Positions 35,833 to 47,355 of a stretch of 64,000 bases of DNA are shown in pieces. Made by a program: the position numbers and the translations under genes. The notes below the pieces were generated by a model, which saw nothing but the letters and a program-made list of their open reading frames with translations, was not told where the DNA came from and made no database searches. Origin of the DNA: Gracilimonas sp. (lineage in GTDB: Bacteria > Bacteroidota > Rhodothermia > Balneolales > Balneolaceae); NCBI RefSeq assembly GCF_017641085.1, contig NZ_JAEPPI010000001.1:62001-126000 (forward strand). The letters run 5' to 3'. How positions within the stretch are numbered: position 1 is the first letter of the stretch; each line of letters begins with the position of its first letter.

Positions 35833-37140
35833 ATGAAAAACCTCAGAAAATCGCTCGGTACCCGTTTATTCATCATCGCGTTTTTAACGCTGATCCTGCT
35901 TATTCCTTCCCTTTTAATTCAGGGACTGATTTCAGAGCGGGAATACAGAAGGGATTCCGTAGCTGATGAAATCAGCCAAAAATGGGGTGATGAACAAGTT
36001 GTTGTAGGACCTATTATCAGTGTGCCTTACAGGTATTATTTCAACGGCGAGGATAAGGTAGAGCAAACCATTCGTTATGCTCATTTTTTGCCGGAGAACC
36101 TGAATGTAGAAGGAGCCATAACCCCGGAAATTCGGTATCGGGGCATTTATAAAGTGATTGTATATAACAGCAGCTTGTCGGTATCCGGAAATTTCCCGGC
36201 CATTGATTTGAGCGGGTTTAAAGTGCCGGTGGAAGACTTCCTTATTGAAGATGCCTTTGTTTCGGTAGGGATTTCAGATATGACCGGAATCAAAGACTTT
36301 GTGAATATAAAGTGGAATGAGAGTGAATTTTTGGCGAATCCGGGTATTGAATCCAATGATGTTCTGGCCTCCGGAATTTCTATTGCACCCGATCTTACCA
36401 CCGGCGAGGCCTATGATTTTAGCTTTGATCTGAATTTAAACGGAAGTACAGGGCTTCATTTTTCACCGGTAGGTAAGCAAACAAATGTCGCACTCAAATC
36501 AGACTGGTCAAACCCAAGCTTTACGGGTAATTTTTTACCAGCTGAGCGGGAAGTCACAGATGCCGGATTTGATTCCGAATGGAATGTATTACACCTGAAC
36601 CGGAATTTTGCTCAGCAATGGCAGGGACCCAATCAGGAAGTGACCAATACGCTTTTCGGGGTTGAACTGCTGCTGGCTGTGGATGAATATCAGAAAACCA
36701 TGCGGACGGCAAAGTATGCCATCATGTTTATCTCGCTGACTTTCCTGACCTTCTTTATGATCGAATTGCTGAGCAAGAAAATCATTCACCCCATTCAGTA
36801 TTTATTAATCGGCTTCGCCCTGCTGATATTTTACACACTGCTTCTGTCAATTTCAGAATATGTGGTGTTCCAGTTAGCATATATAATTGCTGCCGCCGCT
36901 ATCATTGGGTTGATCACGATCTACTCCTACAGCGTTTTATCCGATAAGCTGAAATCAGGAATCATCTTTGGGGTGTTAATCATCCTGTATGGCTACCTCT
37001 ACATTCTGCTGCAATTGCAGGATTATGCGCTCTTGTTAGGAAGCCTTGGATTATTTGTCGTGCTATCTGTGGTGATGTACCTGACCCGAAACATCAACTG
37101 GTTTGAAATTATGAGCACCGAGGATGAACCAACCGCTTAG
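35833..37140 (+). CDS. creD: CreD family inner-membrane protein
   Basis: A 435-residue envelope protein. One N-terminal membrane helix (about 11-30) is followed by IQGLISEREYRRDSVADEIS, the hallmark opening of CreD, and QKWGDEQVVVGPIISVPY. A periplasmic beta-rich domain runs to about 285; the sequence EVTNTLFGVELLLAVDEYQK before the first C-terminal helix is also typical. Five membrane helices follow (about 292-420). E. coli CreD belongs to the CreBC regulon and affects envelope integrity and beta-lactam response. Here no CreBC is present and the adjacent winged-helix protein is the likely regulator. Confidence 0.9.
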   Translation: MKNLRKSLGTRLFIIAFLTLILLIPSLLIQGLISEREYRRDSVADEISQKWGDEQVVVGPIISVPYRYYFNGEDKVEQTIRYAHFLPENLNVEGAITPEIRYRGIYKVIVYNSSLSVSGNFPAIDLSGFKVPVEDFLIEDAFVSVGISDMTGIKDFVNIKWNESEFLANPGIESNDVLASGISIAPDLTTGEAYDFSFDLNLNGSTGLHFSPVGKQTNVALKSDWSNPSFTGNFLPAEREVTDAGFDSEWNVLHLNRNFAQQWQGPNQEVTNTLFGVELLLAVDEYQKTMRTAKYAIMFISLTFLTFFMIELLSKKIIHPIQYLLIGFALLIFYTLLLSISEYVVFQLAYIIAAAAIIGLITIYSYSVLSDKLKSGIIFGVLIILYGYLYILLQLQDYALLLGSLGLFVVLSVVMYLTRNINWFEIMSTEDEPTA

Positions 37141-37193
37141 TAGAACCTGCAAGCATCCAAAGATCCTTGCAGCGTTCTGGGGTAAGAATAGTG

Positions 37194-39773
37194 CTATTTG
37201 GTGTATTGTTTAATCTCATTAGCCCGGAACATCGTGTCGGCTGCCTGAAGAATTTTCATTTTCAGCTGATGATTGTAATCCGGGTTATTATCCAGAAATG
37301 TGCGCACCGTTTTCACAGCTTCATCTGATGAATGGTTGCCAAGGGTAACATCCAGCCAGCGCTTGGGGAAGAAGATGTCTCCGGTAGTTTGAATTTCCCG
37401 AAGCAGCTTCAGGCTTGGCAGAATATATTTTTCTGATTCATCTACACGAAGCGGGTGGTGCAGGTATCCGATCGCACTTAAAACCCAGGATTCTGTTTTT
37501 CGGTTTTCCTCATCCTTTAAAGATTCAAAAAAGGAGTCGCGTACATTTTGATCTGCTGACAGAGCAGGCTGAATAAACTCAAACCGGCGTTTGCGGTCAG
37601 GGTTTTCAATTCGGCTGAGTTGTTCCGAAATGATAGATGTTGCTAAATCAGGTCGTTTAATTGCAAGGTCTCCGGCCATGCTGATGAAATCTGTTTCCGC
37701 AAGATTAAGCCCATCAATTTCAAGTTCCCCGCTCCAGATATCATATACTTTTTGGACCTGATTATCAGACAGGGCAATATCTCTGAAGGTGTTGAAGAAT
37801 GTTTTCTTTGTACTGCTTTCGGTTTGTTCCAGCATCTCATTCCAGAGCAAATCTTCAAGATCAGCCTGAACTTCATTTCTCTGTTCTTCCGTTAGCAGTT
37901 TCCAGTAAATGGTTTCAATATGCCCAAGCGCCAGATTCAGCAATAACTGGTTCTCCTCGGTTTGAACAATCCCGACCAATTCATCCAGGTATGAATCCGG
38001 AAATACTTCATTCTGCTCCAGCATATTCTCATACAGGTTGATGAGGTGAGAGCCTTTCCGTACATCCCGCATGTGTTCCCAATGCTGAAGGGTTTTAAGG
38101 TCTGCAGGGAACAGACCATAGCCGCGCCCATTGGCATTAAACACTCTTGTTTCTGCCCTAAGCTTATTCAGGGTAGCAAATTTCTTCTGCCCGTCACTCA
38201 GAATATCAAAAAATTTGAACGAGCTGTCTTTCGGGCTGATGGTCCAGATACCCACCTGTTGTGGCCACACTCTTTCCAAACCGGCCGGGTCGCTTTGCAC
38301 CAAAACGTCATACTTCAATGGCTCGCGGCCGGGAAGGTCATCTTCATGGAACTCCACAGAAAAATGAGGACGGCCGGCGGTATTCACCCAAACTTCACTC
38401 CATGCATGCAGGTCCTGTTCGGTCTTTTGATCCAGAATGGTAATCAGGTCTGGCCAGGTGGCATTGCCGAAAGAGTAGGTGCTTAAATATTCACGTAATC
38501 CTTCTTTAAAAAGTTCTTCCCCAACCAGTAACTCAAGCTGGCGCATCATGATGGGTGCTTTATTATAGATGATGGCTCCATACATCTGCCCGGCTTCGTT
38601 CAAATTCTTAAGATGCTGGCGGATGGGATTAGCACCTTCAGTTCGATCCACGGAATAAGCGCTGGGATGATGACGAAGTACAAAATTCAGATCATGATCA
38701 ATATCGGGGAAGTTGGGATTCATGATTTTGGCAGCCATGAAATTGGCAAACACTTCTTTAGTCCATACGTCATTAAACCACTCCATGGTGACCAAGTCTC
38801 CGAACCACATGTGGGCGGTTTCGTGGGCTATGAGGCTGGCCCGGCTGAGGAGTTGAGACTCAGATGGATCTTCATCCAGGAACAAGGAGGATGCACGGTA
38901 TTGAATGGCCCCCACGTGTTCCATGCCTCCATATTGGAAGGTAGGTATGAGAGCGAAATCGAACTTCTGAAAGGGGTAGTCTATACCGGTGTATTCTTCC
39001 AGCCAGTTGAGTGAGGCTGCGTGGAGTTCAAAAATGTCATCGATATTCCGGGCTACTTTTTCCTCGTCCGTTTCACGGTGCAGCATGGTCATTTCACGAC
39101 CGTCCACCGTACGTGATACAGCTTCAAAATCGCCGGCAACAAAGGAAAAAAGGTAGGAACTGATTAAATCTGACGTAGCAAACTCAAGGGTTTTAGCAGA
39201 ATCGTTTTCGGTTACGGAAGCCAGCGGTGCATTTGAAATAGCCTCCCAGGATACCGGGATTTCTAAGGTCAGATCATAGGTTGCTTTCAGGTCAGGCTGA
39301 TCGAAAAGGGGAAAGGCGGTTCGGGCACGATCCGGAACAAACAGGGTATAAAGGTAATCAGGGTTTCGGTTGAGTGAAGATTCACCCGCAATAAAATCAA
39401 TGGTTACCGAATTCGGCCCTTCTTTCAGCAGGTGGGACGGTAAAATCAGATGTTCGTGCTCAAACTGAAACTCACTTTCCGTTCCGTTTATGGTAAGTGA
39501 TTTCAGTAATTCAGCAGACTCGCGAAAATCCAGCTGAATGTTGTGCCCACTTTCTTTAAGGGTAAAGGTGATGGTTTCAGAAGCAGATATTTCCTGGGTT
39601 TCTTCAGCAGGGATGTGAAAGAATAACTCGTAATTAACATCCGAGATCAGGGCTTTTCTGAATTTTGCGAGTTCAAGGGAAACACCGGGCTCAACCTTTG
39701 GGGATGTTGAGCATCCCAGGGTTCCAAAAATCAAAAGAGAGATAAACAGGGTGTAAATCTTAGGCATTTTCAT
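37194..39773 (-). CDS. M1-family zinc aminopeptidase, lipoprotein
   Basis: 859 residues, with a lipoprotein signal ending at C21 (IFGTLGC). The gluzincin motif is H317-E-T-A-H321 with the third zinc ligand E340 exactly 18 residues later. Two oddities: the substrate-binding GAMEN motif reads GGMEH (282-286), and the residue after the zinc-ligand glutamate is V (KEVFANF) where EGFA is usual. The N-terminal M1 beta domain and a long C-terminal helical ERAP1-like domain (about 530-859) complete the fold. It probably trims peptides at the cell surface or in the periplasm. It is a single gene convergent with creD. The family call is firm; substrate range may be altered by the GGMEH change. Confidence 0.92.
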   Translation of the reverse strand: MKMPKIYTLFISLLIFGTLGCSTSPKVEPGVSLELAKFRKALISDVNYELFFHIPAEETQEISASETITFTLKESGHNIQLDFRESAELLKSLTINGTESEFQFEHEHLILPSHLLKEGPNSVTIDFIAGESSLNRNPDYLYTLFVPDRARTAFPLFDQPDLKATYDLTLEIPVSWEAISNAPLASVTENDSAKTLEFATSDLISSYLFSFVAGDFEAVSRTVDGREMTMLHRETDEEKVARNIDDIFELHAASLNWLEEYTGIDYPFQKFDFALIPTFQYGGMEHVGAIQYRASSLFLDEDPSESQLLSRASLIAHETAHMWFGDLVTMEWFNDVWTKEVFANFMAAKIMNPNFPDIDHDLNFVLRHHPSAYSVDRTEGANPIRQHLKNLNEAGQMYGAIIYNKAPIMMRQLELLVGEELFKEGLREYLSTYSFGNATWPDLITILDQKTEQDLHAWSEVWVNTAGRPHFSVEFHEDDLPGREPLKYDVLVQSDPAGLERVWPQQVGIWTISPKDSSFKFFDILSDGQKKFATLNKLRAETRVFNANGRGYGLFPADLKTLQHWEHMRDVRKGSHLINLYENMLEQNEVFPDSYLDELVGIVQTEENQLLLNLALGHIETIYWKLLTEEQRNEVQADLEDLLWNEMLEQTESSTKKTFFNTFRDIALSDNQVQKVYDIWSGELEIDGLNLAETDFISMAGDLAIKRPDLATSIISEQLSRIENPDRKRRFEFIQPALSADQNVRDSFFESLKDEENRKTESWVLSAIGYLHHPLRVDESEKYILPSLKLLREIQTTGDIFFPKRWLDVTLGNHSSDEAVKTVRTFLDNNPDYNHQLKMKILQAADTMFRANEIKQYTK

Positions 39774-39897
39774 AAGTCTGATTTTAATTTTTGGACGCAG
39801 GCAAAAGTACCAACATTCATAAAGAATTCAAGCCCCGATTTTGTAAAGAATAGTGACAGGCTGATAGGAACGAGCGCCAATAACACTAAAGGTTGTC

Positions 39898-39918
39898 ATT
39901 CCGGACTTGATCCGGAAT
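39898..39918. repeat. REP-like palindrome ATTCCGG..CCGGAAT, copy 2
   Basis: ATTCCGGA-CTTGA-TCCGGAAT with the same flanks (TTGTC before, CTGAA after) as copy 1 at 7508-7528. The stem's inner base pair has changed on both sides (C-G to A-T), which keeps pairing. Confidence 0.65.
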
Positions 39919-39963
39919 CTGAATATGCATGGACGTGAAAACTGAGTACATTTCAGAATAAAA

Positions 39964-39995
39964 TAAAAAAAGCAGCCTGAACTAAATCAGGCTGC
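39964..39995 (-). terminator. Terminator of katG
   Basis: GCAGCCTGA (39972-39980) pairs perfectly with 39987-39995 around a 6-nt loop. On the minus strand it is followed by eight T. It lies 35 bp past the katG stop. Confidence 0.85.
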
Positions 39996-40029
39996 CTTTA
40001 AAAGTATTGTTGAGATATGAAGGATCAGA

Positions 40030-42411
<2,382 letters not shown>

Positions 42412-42918
42412 CTAAAAAACCCGGGCCAGGCTGACTTCAAAAATAAGGTTGGCGTTAGGTGGGATATCATCCCCGGCGCCCCGGCTTCCATATCCATAAG
42501 AGGATGGCACGTAAAGGGTAATGCTTCCGCCTTCTTCAATTAAAGGAATGCCAACCTGCCACCCGATGATCAATCGGCTGAGGGGGAAGGCTACATTTTT
42601 GCCGTCACTGTCATCAAATACACTGCCGTCCGAAAGCAAACGTCCTTCATAACTGATCGTGATTTGGTCGCAAAGGGTGGCTGTTTTACCGTCCCCGGGT
42701 TCATTGATCACATACCGCAGGCCGGATTCATGAACTTCAGCTTCAATATTATTTTCGGTGAGATAGGCTTCAATTTCATCAATATCTAACTGCAGCTGGG
42801 CCTGATTTACTGCCGTATTGGGCTTCTGATTGCACCCGCTGTCATCAGAGCAGGAAACGGTGACAAAAAACAGAAACAGTACCGGAATAAATAGTCGGAT
42901 AAATTTAGTAGATGGCAT
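42412..42918 (-). CDS. FKBP-type peptidyl-prolyl isomerase, lipoprotein
   Basis: 168 residues. The lipoprotein signal ends at C23 (FFVTVSC). The FKBP domain spans about 60-168: DQITISYEGRLLSDGSVFD, FPLSRLIIGWQVGIPLIEEG and YVPSSYGYGSRGAGDDIPPN, with the family's aromatic pocket residues (W in GWQVG, Y in YGYG). It catalyses cis-trans isomerisation of proline bonds and assists folding of exported proteins, here anchored in the envelope. The gene lies upstream of katG on the same strand, but 115 bp apart from it, so linkage is uncertain. Confidence 0.9.
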   Translation of the reverse strand: MPSTKFIRLFIPVLFLFFVTVSCSDDSGCNQKPNTAVNQAQLQLDIDEIEAYLTENNIEAEVHESGLRYVINEPGDGKTATLCDQITISYEGRLLSDGSVFDDSDGKNVAFPLSRLIIGWQVGIPLIEEGGSITLYVPSSYGYGSRGAGDDIPPNANLIFEVSLARVF

Positions 42919-43106
42919 GTGTGATAATCTAATAGTCAGTTTGTCTTGAAATGCTGAAATGAAAAGATAAGCGGTTCTGAAATAAGAATGGCAATTATCT
43001 GTAAAAACCTCACTTCAATAAAGAACGCAGGAGCGAGGCTGAAGTAAGTACTTGAGTGTTGTTTGACTGGGGTGATTCGCAAAATCAGCGATATGCGTGT
43101 TCCATT

Positions 43107-44525
43107 CTAAACGTTATTCAATGCTTCATTCAGAGCCTGCAAACTCTTCTTGGCATCCCCAAAAAACATTTGGTTCTTCTCGTCATAAAACAACGGATTA
43201 TCGATGCCGGCATAACCGGGGCTTAAACTTCGCTTAAAGACCACCGTTCGTTTGGCTTCATCCACATTAAGTATAGGCATACCATAGATGGGGCTGCCGG
43301 GCTCGGTTTTAGCGACAGGATTTACGACATCATTGGCTCCAATCACCAATACCACATCCGTCGATTTAAATTCCGGGTTGATTTGATCCATGTCCAACAG
43401 CTGGTCGTAGGGGACATCGGCTTCGGCTAAAAGTACGTTCATGTGTCCGGGCATGCGTCCGGCTACAGGGTGAATCCCGTATTTAACCTGCACACCGCGC
43501 TCTTCGAGTTTTCCGGCCACTTCTTTAATAACATGCTGGGCCTGGGCAACAGCCAATCCATATCCCGGTACAATCACAACTTTTGAAGCATACGCAACCT
43601 GAATAGCTAAATCTTCCGCAGAGGTTTCGCGAACAGTTTTGTCTCCTTCTTCGCCACTTGCAGTTCCGCCTGCTTCGCCCCCAAAGGCTCCAAATATTAC
43701 GTTGGTTAACGAGCGGTTCATAGCCTTGCACATAATTTGGGTAAGGATGAGTCCGGCTGCACCAACCAGCGCTCCGGCAATAATCAGGAGGTTGTTGCCA
43801 ATAACAAAGCCGGCCATGGAGGCGGCAATGCCTGAATAGGAGTTAAGCAGGGAAATAACAACCGGCATGTCTGCTCCGCCAATGGGGATGACGGAGGTGA
43901 TTCCAATCAATAGTGAAAGCCCGAGAATAATCCAGAAGATGGTTTGATTAGTGGGATCGAAAGTGAAGACTCCGATCAGAACCACCACACCAATCATGGA
44001 CCCGATATTAATAACGTTCAGTCCTGGAAAGGTGATGGCGTTTCCGGAAATAAATCCTTTCAGTTTACCAAAGGCGATAAAACTGCCGGTGAAGGTTAAG
44101 GCTCCGATGAAGATGCCTAAGCCTGTGGTAACCAAACTGTCAGGTGTCATAACGGTGGGATCGGTCAGCCTGGAAAATTCTCCCCAGGCGACTAAAGCTG
44201 ATGCACCACCACCAAATCCATTAAACACAGCTACAAGTTCCGGCATGGCTGTCATAGCTACTTTTTTGGCAAGCACAGCGCCGATCAAACCGCCAATAAC
44301 TACACCGGCTACAATCCATTCAAAAGAAATAATTTGCTGATCGAAAAGAGTGACGGCAATACCAATTAACATCCCAATAGCTGCATATTGATTTCCCTTT
44401 CGGGCTGTGGCGGGAGAGTTCAGCAACTTCAACCCACGAATAAAAAAGAAGGTCGCAATCAGGTATATAATCTGGATGACATCGGGTACAAAAGGCAAAA
44501 AGCTTTCAGGTAAAAACTGGCTCAT
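43107..44525 (-). CDS. pntB: NAD(P) transhydrogenase subunit beta
   Basis: 472 residues. Forms the proton channel (about eight helices in 1-265) and the NADP(H)-binding domain III (about 295-472; VIVPGYGLAVAQAQHVIKEV is the dinucleotide fold, GRMPGHMNVLLAEADVPYD and VLVIGANDVVNPVA are family signatures). With PntA1 and PntA2 it uses the proton-motive force to make NADPH from NADH. It overlaps pntA2 by ATGA, so translation is coupled. It is the last gene of the three-gene pnt operon. Confidence 0.96.
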   Translation of the reverse strand: MSQFLPESFLPFVPDVIQIIYLIATFFFIRGLKLLNSPATARKGNQYAAIGMLIGIAVTLFDQQIISFEWIVAGVVIGGLIGAVLAKKVAMTAMPELVAVFNGFGGGASALVAWGEFSRLTDPTVMTPDSLVTTGLGIFIGALTFTGSFIAFGKLKGFISGNAITFPGLNVINIGSMIGVVVLIGVFTFDPTNQTIFWIILGLSLLIGITSVIPIGGADMPVVISLLNSYSGIAASMAGFVIGNNLLIIAGALVGAAGLILTQIMCKAMNRSLTNVIFGAFGGEAGGTASGEEGDKTVRETSAEDLAIQVAYASKVVIVPGYGLAVAQAQHVIKEVAGKLEERGVQVKYGIHPVAGRMPGHMNVLLAEADVPYDQLLDMDQINPEFKSTDVVLVIGANDVVNPVAKTEPGSPIYGMPILNVDEAKRTVVFKRSLSPGYAGIDNPLFYDEKNQMFFGDAKKSLQALNEALNNV

Positions 44526-44818
44526 TTGTCATCCTCCTTTTTCTTGAACATCTCCAGCATGCGATCGGTAACCATAAAACCGCCCACCACATTAATAGTG
44601 GCAAATACGATGGCAACAAAACCGATGATTTGACTCATCTGAGAATCCACACCCGAATGGCCGGCTACAATTAGCGCCCCTACAATGGTGATGCCTGAAA
44701 TGGCATTTGCCCCAGACATAAGCGGAGTATGCAGGGTTGGGGGTACTTTTGAAATAAGTTCAAACCCAATAAAACAGGCCAGAACAAATATGAATAAAGA
44801 AAAAATTAAAGCTGACAT
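44522..44818 (-). CDS. pntA2: NAD(P) transhydrogenase subunit alpha part 2
   Basis: A 98-residue membrane part of the alpha subunit with three helices (about 3-22, 35-56, 64-84), including SKVPPTLHTPLMSGANAISG, the conserved start of domain II. In E. coli this stretch is fused to the NAD-binding domain; here, as in Rhodospirillum rubrum, it is a separate small protein. It overlaps pntB by four bases; the gap to pntA1 contains a dispersed repeat. Confidence 0.95.
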   Translation of the reverse strand: MSALIFSLFIFVLACFIGFELISKVPPTLHTPLMSGANAISGITIVGALIVAGHSGVDSQMSQIIGFVAIVFATINVVGGFMVTDRMLEMFKKKEDDK

Positions 44819-44833
44819 AGCAGTATGAGTTTT

Positions 44834-44866
44834 GAACTTCGAAGTTCGGTGTTCCTTGTTCGATGT
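44834..44866 (-). repeat. Dispersed GAACAAGGAACA intergenic repeat, solo copy 2
   Basis: Minus strand reads AACATCGAACAAGGAACACC followed by GAACTTCGAAGTTC, itself a palindrome (44834-44847). It abuts the pntA1 stop inside the pnt operon. Confidence 0.65.
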
Positions 44867-45985
44867 TTATTTCAACATTGGACTGATTGTTTTGCCCTGA
44901 TGGGTAATGGTGGTTTTAAGCAGAATCTCGTCTTCAAAATCAAAATTTGCTTTTCCTTCTTTAATAAGAAGATTTAGTAGAGCGTACATATTCTTTGAAT
45001 AAAGCTTGCTGGCATGATGAGAAAGCCGGCTCGGTAAATTTACAGGGCCCACAATTTTAACATCATGTTTGATGACAGTTTTTCCGGCCTCGGTCAGTTC
45101 ACAATTTCCGCCGTTTTCAGCAGCTATATCAACGATCACAGAACCCGGGGCCATATCTTTCACCATCTGCTCGGTGATAAGAAGCGGTGCGGGCCTGCCC
45201 GGTATCAAAGCAGTAGTGATGATGATGTCTGACTTCTTCGCGTGCTTATGTATGGCTTCACGCTGGAGGTCTTGCTTACTTTTATCCAGCTCTTTGGCAT
45301 AACCTCCTTCGGTTTGTGTGTCTTCTTCACCAAGTTCAACTTCAACGAACTTGGCCCCCAAGCTTTCTACCTGTTCTTTTACTTCCGGGCGGATGTCAAA
45401 AGCTTCAACCACAGATCCCAGTCGTTTGCAGGTTGCAATAGCCTGAAGACCGGCAACTCCGGCCCCTAAAACGAGGGCTTTGGATGGTGGGATAGTTCCG
45501 GCTGCGGTCATCATCATGGGTAAATATTTGTCCAGCTCATTGGCCGCAATCAGAGCAGACTTATACCCGGCAATGGAGCTCATGGAAGACAATGCATCCA
45601 TATTTTGCGCTCGCGATATGCGGGGGATGGCATCCATCCCAAGCGAAGAAATTTCCAGTTCTTTGAGATCTTTTACCAACTCAGGGTGCTGTAGAGCCCA
45701 GAGAAAGCAAATGAGAATGGCTCCTTTTTTTAACTTCTTAAGTTCTTCTTTGGAAGGAGTTTGAATAGTAAGGAGGATGTCTGTTTGGGTGAGGATTTCA
45801 TCCCTGCCGGACACTACTTTAGCTCCTGAATCTTTGTAATGTTGGTCTAAAAAGTTGGATGCGAGTCCGGCATCTTCTTCAACCCAAACTTCCAGGCCCT
45901 GTTTAATCAGTTGGTCAGTGACTTCGGGCGTAAGTGCAACCCGACGTTCATGTTCAGCCGTTTCCTTTAAAACTCCAACAATCAC
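44867..45985 (-). CDS. pntA1: NAD(P) transhydrogenase subunit alpha part 1 (NAD-binding)
   Basis: 372 residues from a GTG start: it reads IVGVLKET..ERRVALTPEV, the typical opening of PntA/alanine dehydrogenase. The NAD-binding Rossmann motif is LVLGAGVAGLQAIATCKRLG, and domain Ib includes DIRPEVKEQVESLGAKFVEV. I chose GTG 45985, because a full GGAGG lies eight bases upstream and because the region further upstream has no family resemblance. It supplies the NADH site of the transhydrogenase. It is divergent from trxB, which depends on NADPH, so the two may be linked in redox homeostasis. Confidence 0.94.
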   Translation of the reverse strand: MIVGVLKETAEHERRVALTPEVTDQLIKQGLEVWVEEDAGLASNFLDQHYKDSGAKVVSGRDEILTQTDILLTIQTPSKEELKKLKKGAILICFLWALQHPELVKDLKELEISSLGMDAIPRISRAQNMDALSSMSSIAGYKSALIAANELDKYLPMMMTAAGTIPPSKALVLGAGVAGLQAIATCKRLGSVVEAFDIRPEVKEQVESLGAKFVEVELGEEDTQTEGGYAKELDKSKQDLQREAIHKHAKKSDIIITTALIPGRPAPLLITEQMVKDMAPGSVIVDIAAENGGNCELTEAGKTVIKHDVKIVGPVNLPSRLSHHASKLYSKNMYALLNLLIKEGKANFDFEDEILLKTTITHQGKTISPMLK

Positions 45986-45993
45986 TTTTTTAT

Positions 45994-45998
45994 CCTCC
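45994..45998 (-). promoter_or_regulatory. Ribosome binding site that decides the pntA1 GTG start
   Basis: GGAGG (CCTCC on the plus strand) eight bases before GTG at 45985. It is one of the strongest Shine-Dalgarno matches in the window. Confidence 0.75.
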
Positions 45999-46276
45999 GT
46001 TAAAACATTTTGATTAACATAATGAAATCGGTGAATATCACAAATGCTATTGGGTATGCTTTTTTGTGAGAATTGAAAAGGGGTTGATACTCTTTGAGCG
46101 TGGGGTCTTAAGAAAAGTAAGAACTCGTGTTGGAAATGCATCTCTAAAGCGAAAATATAAGCTGAGCAGTTTGAGGTTTAGCATAAGCTTGATCTATGAA
46201 TACAATAGAGAATTAGACAGATTATTTTGTTCTCAAAACCTTATAATTGGAGTCGAATTAACCAAAGATTTGAGAT

Positions 46277-47254
46277 ATGGAAGATATTGCCGGAAAAACA
46301 TTTGACGTTGTAATTGTGGGAAGTGGTCCTGCAGGTTTAACTGCTGCTTTATATGCAGCCAGAGCCGATTTAAGTCCATTGGTATTTGAAGGTCCTGAGC
46401 CCGGTGGTCAGCTTATGACAACCACCGATGTAGAAAATTTTCCCGGCTATCCGGAAGGAGTAATGGGACCGAAAATGATGCAGGACTTCCGAGAGCAGGC
46501 TACCCGATTTGGAGCCGATTGTCGCTACGGTTTTGTATCTGATATCGACTTCAGCAAACGTCCCTATAAAATCACTGTTGATGAAAAAACCGAGGTGTAC
46601 GCGAATGCAATTATTGCATCCACCGGCGCTTCAGCTAAATGGCTGCACCTTGAAAGCGAGCAGAAGCTGAGAGGTAAAGGCGTATCAGCCTGTGCAACTT
46701 GCGACGGTGCATTCTTCCGGGATCAACATGTAGTAGTAGTTGGTGGCGGTGATACAGCCATGGAAGAAGCCACCTTCCTGACTAAATTTGCCAGTAAAGT
46801 TACCGTGGTTCATCGTCGGGACGAACTCCGTGCTTCCAAGGCAATGCAAACCCGCGCATTCAATAACGATAAGATTGAGTTTATGTGGGACAGCGAGCTG
46901 ATTGAAGTACTCGGCGACAAGGTTGTTGAGGGAGTGAAAATAAAGAATAATAATACCGATGAAGTAACTACTCTGGATGATGTGACCGGCGTTTTTGTAG
47001 CTATCGGTCACAAGCCAAACACGGACCTTTTTAAAGGTGTGGTGGAAATGGATGACGTAGGCTACATCAAAACAAAAGGTCAATCAACCGAAACCGACCT
47101 ACCCGGATTGTTTGCTTGCGGAGATGCTATGGATGCCGTTTATCGACAGGCAGTAACTGCAGCAGGAACCGGATGTAAAGCCGCTCTTGATGCCGAACGC
47201 TATTTAGGTGAGCTTGAAAGCGAAGAAGCCATCGCCGAATCTCATTGGAAGTAA
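46277..47254 (+). CDS. trxB: Thioredoxin reductase
   Basis: A 325-residue FAD/NADPH flavoprotein that reduces thioredoxin. The FAD motif is VVIVGSGPAGLTAALYAARA (11-30); the redox-active disulfide is C139-A-T-C142 followed by DG; the NADPH motif is VVVVGGGDTAMEEA, with HRRDELRA marking NADPH preference. The C-terminal FAD motif is GLFACGDAMDAVYRQAVTAA. Length and order are those of the low-molecular-weight bacterial enzyme. It is divergent from the pnt operon and ends at a large inverted repeat shared with the convergent DUF4342 gene. Confidence 0.96.
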   Translation: MEDIAGKTFDVVIVGSGPAGLTAALYAARADLSPLVFEGPEPGGQLMTTTDVENFPGYPEGVMGPKMMQDFREQATRFGADCRYGFVSDIDFSKRPYKITVDEKTEVYANAIIASTGASAKWLHLESEQKLRGKGVSACATCDGAFFRDQHVVVVGGGDTAMEEATFLTKFASKVTVVHRRDELRASKAMQTRAFNNDKIEFMWDSELIEVLGDKVVEGVKIKNNNTDEVTTLDDVTGVFVAIGHKPNTDLFKGVVEMDDVGYIKTKGQSTETDLPGLFACGDAMDAVYRQAVTAAGTGCKAALDAERYLGELESEEAIAESHWK

Positions 47255-47277
47255 GTGATCAGGTGGTTAGGTGATTA

Positions 47278-47341
47278 GGTGATAAAGTGGTTAAGTGATT
47301 TGTTGAGGAGTTTATGGACATCACCTAATCACTTTATCACC
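47278..47341. repeat. 22-bp imperfect inverted repeat (GGTGATAAAGTG family) between convergent genes
   Basis: Arms 47278-47299 and 47320-47341 match at 20 of 22 positions, loop 20 nt. The surrounding bases are further GTGATTAGGTG-type half repeats. It lies between trxB and the convergent DUF4342 gene and could terminate both. Confidence 0.75.
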
Positions 47342-47355
47342 ATGTCACTACATCA

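Noticed and set aside
45986-46141. Longer PntA1 starting at 46141
   Set aside because: The 52 extra residues show no family similarity, and GGAGG is placed exactly for the GTG at 45985.
46066-46305. 80-codon plus-strand frame overlapping the trxB start
   Set aside because: Overlaps trxB in another frame, has no ribosome site and no recognisable protein pattern; it is promoter DNA between divergent genes.
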